Assembly (NCBI GenBank): GCA_003228965.1
Contig: QIGP01000142.1
Span: 1 to 7,117 of the forward strand
Origin: Gammaproteobacteria bacterium
GTDB taxonomy: Bacteria; Pseudomonadota; Gammaproteobacteria; Steroidobacterales; SZUA-146
DNA length: 7,117 bases
Direction of reading: 5' to 3'
Positions within the stretch are counted from its first letter, which is position 1, and each line of letters opens with the position of its first letter. The notes below the pieces were generated by a model, which saw only the letters and a program-made list of their open reading frames with translations, was not told where the DNA came from and did no database searches. Both the position numbers and the translations under genes were made by a program. This document shows positions 5,959-7,117 of this stretch, one piece after another.

Positions 5959-7117
5959 CAACACAAATACTTTTTTAGTAGAGCTAGGCACGGAAGAGCT
6001 TCCTCCCAAAGCGCTCGAGAATCTTCAGAACGCATTTGCACATTCTGTAGCGGTACAGCTTGCCGAGCTTAAACTCAACTACACGACCCTGCACGCGTAC
6101 TCGTCTCCCAGACGACTCGCCATTGTGCTCGACAAACTTGAGCTTGTACAAGCCGACAAGAAAGTAGAACGACGCGGACCTCCCGTAAAGATAGCCTACG
6201 ACAACGACGGCAACCCTACTAAAGCCGCCGAGAAGTTTGCCGAGTCGTGTAACATTGCCGTTAGTGATATTCAAACTACCAAAACCGATAAGGGCGAGTG
6301 GTTGTATTACGTAGGCACGGAGCAGGGCGCTACTGCAGAATCTTTAATGCCCTGCGTTATACAAACAGCACTCACCAAACTACCTATTCCAAAGCGTATG
6401 CGCTGGGGAGACTCCGACATTGAATTTGTACGACCCGTACACTGGGCCGTCATGATGCTGGGCGACCAGCACGTGCCCGCTACCCTTATTGGCATGCCTA
6501 CGGACGTTACCACCTATGGTCACCGCTTCCTCGCTCCCGGCGCCATCAAGCTAAACCATGCAGACGAATACGCGGAACGACTGAAGGACGAAGGCTGGGT
6601 AATTGTAGACTTTAACGAGCGCCGCCAATTAATTCGCGAGATGGTCGAAGCTGCAGCAAAAGGCTGCGGTGGTGCGGTTGTAAGCGACGAGGAATTGCTA
6701 ACGGAAATCACCGCGCTTGTTGAGTGGCCTGTACCGGTAGCAGGGGAGTACGACAAGCGCTTTTTGGACTTACCACCTGAAGTACTCATTTCGACTTTAA
6801 AAGACCATCAACGTTATTTTCCAGTGGTCGCAGCAAACGACAAGCAGCACGAAATTCTGCCGTGGTTCATCACCGTGAGTAATTTGAAAAGCACCCAGCC
6901 TGACGAGGTTAAAAAGGGTAACGAACGCGTAGTGGCTCCACGACTGGCCGACGCTGAGTTTTTCTGGACAAGTGACAAACAAAAATCACTACACGATCGT
7001 ATTCCCGATTTGGAAGCCGTAGTGTTTCAAAAACGCCTTGGCTCACTAGCTAACAAAGTAACGCGTGTGCGCGAAGGCACAGAGCGTATTGCCGCGCTAA
7101 TGGGTGGAAGCGTTGCG
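5951..7117 (+). CDS. glyS: Glycyl-tRNA synthetase beta subunit, C-terminus cut by window edge
   Basis: Beta subunit of the alpha2-beta2 glycyl-tRNA synthetase, needed for tRNA-Gly recognition and aminoacylation with GlyQ. I translated 389 codons without a stop. E. coli GlyS is about 689 residues, so around 300, including the HD-like and anticodon-binding parts, lie past 7117. Family blocks present are [10 protein letters not shown] at 10-19, SSPRRLAI near 53-60, KRMRWGD at 148-154, the FVRPVHW segment just after, GHRF at 190-193, a [12 protein letters not shown] block at 281-292, and [16 protein letters not shown] at 324-339. The ATG sits inside the last codons of glyQ. Only a distant AGG precedes it (11 bases), so coupling to glyQ translation is the likely route of initiation. 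No internal frameshift or damage is visible. Confidence 0.97.
   Translation, partial: MANNTNTFLVELGTEELPPKALENLQNAFAHSVAVQLAELKLNYTTLHAYSSPRRLAIVLDKLELVQADKKVERRGPPVKIAYDNDGNPTKAAEKFAESCNIAVSDIQTTKTDKGEWLYYVGTEQGATAESLMPCVIQTALTKLPIPKRMRWGDSDIEFVRPVHWAVMMLGDQHVPATLIGMPTDVTTYGHRFLAPGAIKLNHADEYAERLKDEGWVIVDFNERRQLIREMVEAAAKGCGGAVVSDEELLTEITALVEWPVPVAGEYDKRFLDLPPEVLISTLKDHQRYFPVVAANDKQHEILPWFITVSNLKSTQPDEVKKGNERVVAPRLADAEFFWTSDKQKSLHDRIPDLEAVVFQKRLGSLANKVTRVREGTERIAALMGGSVA

Noticed and set aside
5984..6982. Minus-strand open frames of 61-96 codons opposite glyS
   Set aside because: They lie antisense to conserved GlyS blocks and have no independent support.

Overview
The window looks like core chromosome of a gammaproteobacterium with roughly balanced base composition. 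The evidence is a glnA / DUF4124 gene / ntrB (glnL) / ntrC (glnG) nitrogen-control cluster, a two-subunit (alpha plus beta) glycyl-tRNA synthetase, and a class I glutamine synthetase with an intact adenylylation site. I cannot name the genus. I see no mobile element, CRISPR array, rRNA or tRNA, and no frameshifted gene. Two genes are cut by the window edges: ntrC lacks its C-terminal DNA-binding end and glyS lacks its C-terminal half.

Layout. Positions 1-4620 are read on the minus strand, in the order glnA (4620-3211), a small predicted secreted DUF4124 protein (3049-2498), glnL/ntrB (2353-1265) and ntrC (1265 to beyond position 1). Positions 5020-7117 are read on the plus strand: glyQ (5020-5958) overlapping glyS (5951 to beyond 7117) by 8 bases. 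The 399-bp divergent spacer (4621-5019) holds the control region for both directions.

How it works together. NtrB phosphorylates or dephosphorylates NtrC according to nitrogen status (family knowledge). NtrC~P drives sigma-54 transcription of glnA, and GlnA makes glutamine. The spacer fits this: a good -24/-12 sigma-54 promoter lies 73 nt upstream of the glnA start codon. Two NtrC-like dyads with centres 32 bp apart lie upstream of it, and the distal dyad covers the -10 of a candidate sigma-70 promoter. This closely resembles the glnAp1/glnAp2 layout of enteric bacteria. A candidate sigma-70 promoter for glyQS faces the other way, and its -35 overlaps that of the glnA sigma-70 candidate, so the two operons may compete for polymerase.

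Novelty. I do not see a new defence, mobile or biosynthetic system here; these are conserved housekeeping genes. The points most worth checking are the interlocked divergent promoters, the two strong hairpins between glnA and the DUF4124 gene, the secreted DUF4124 protein of unknown function in a nitrogen operon, the hairpin at the glnL start, and the structured glyQ leader.
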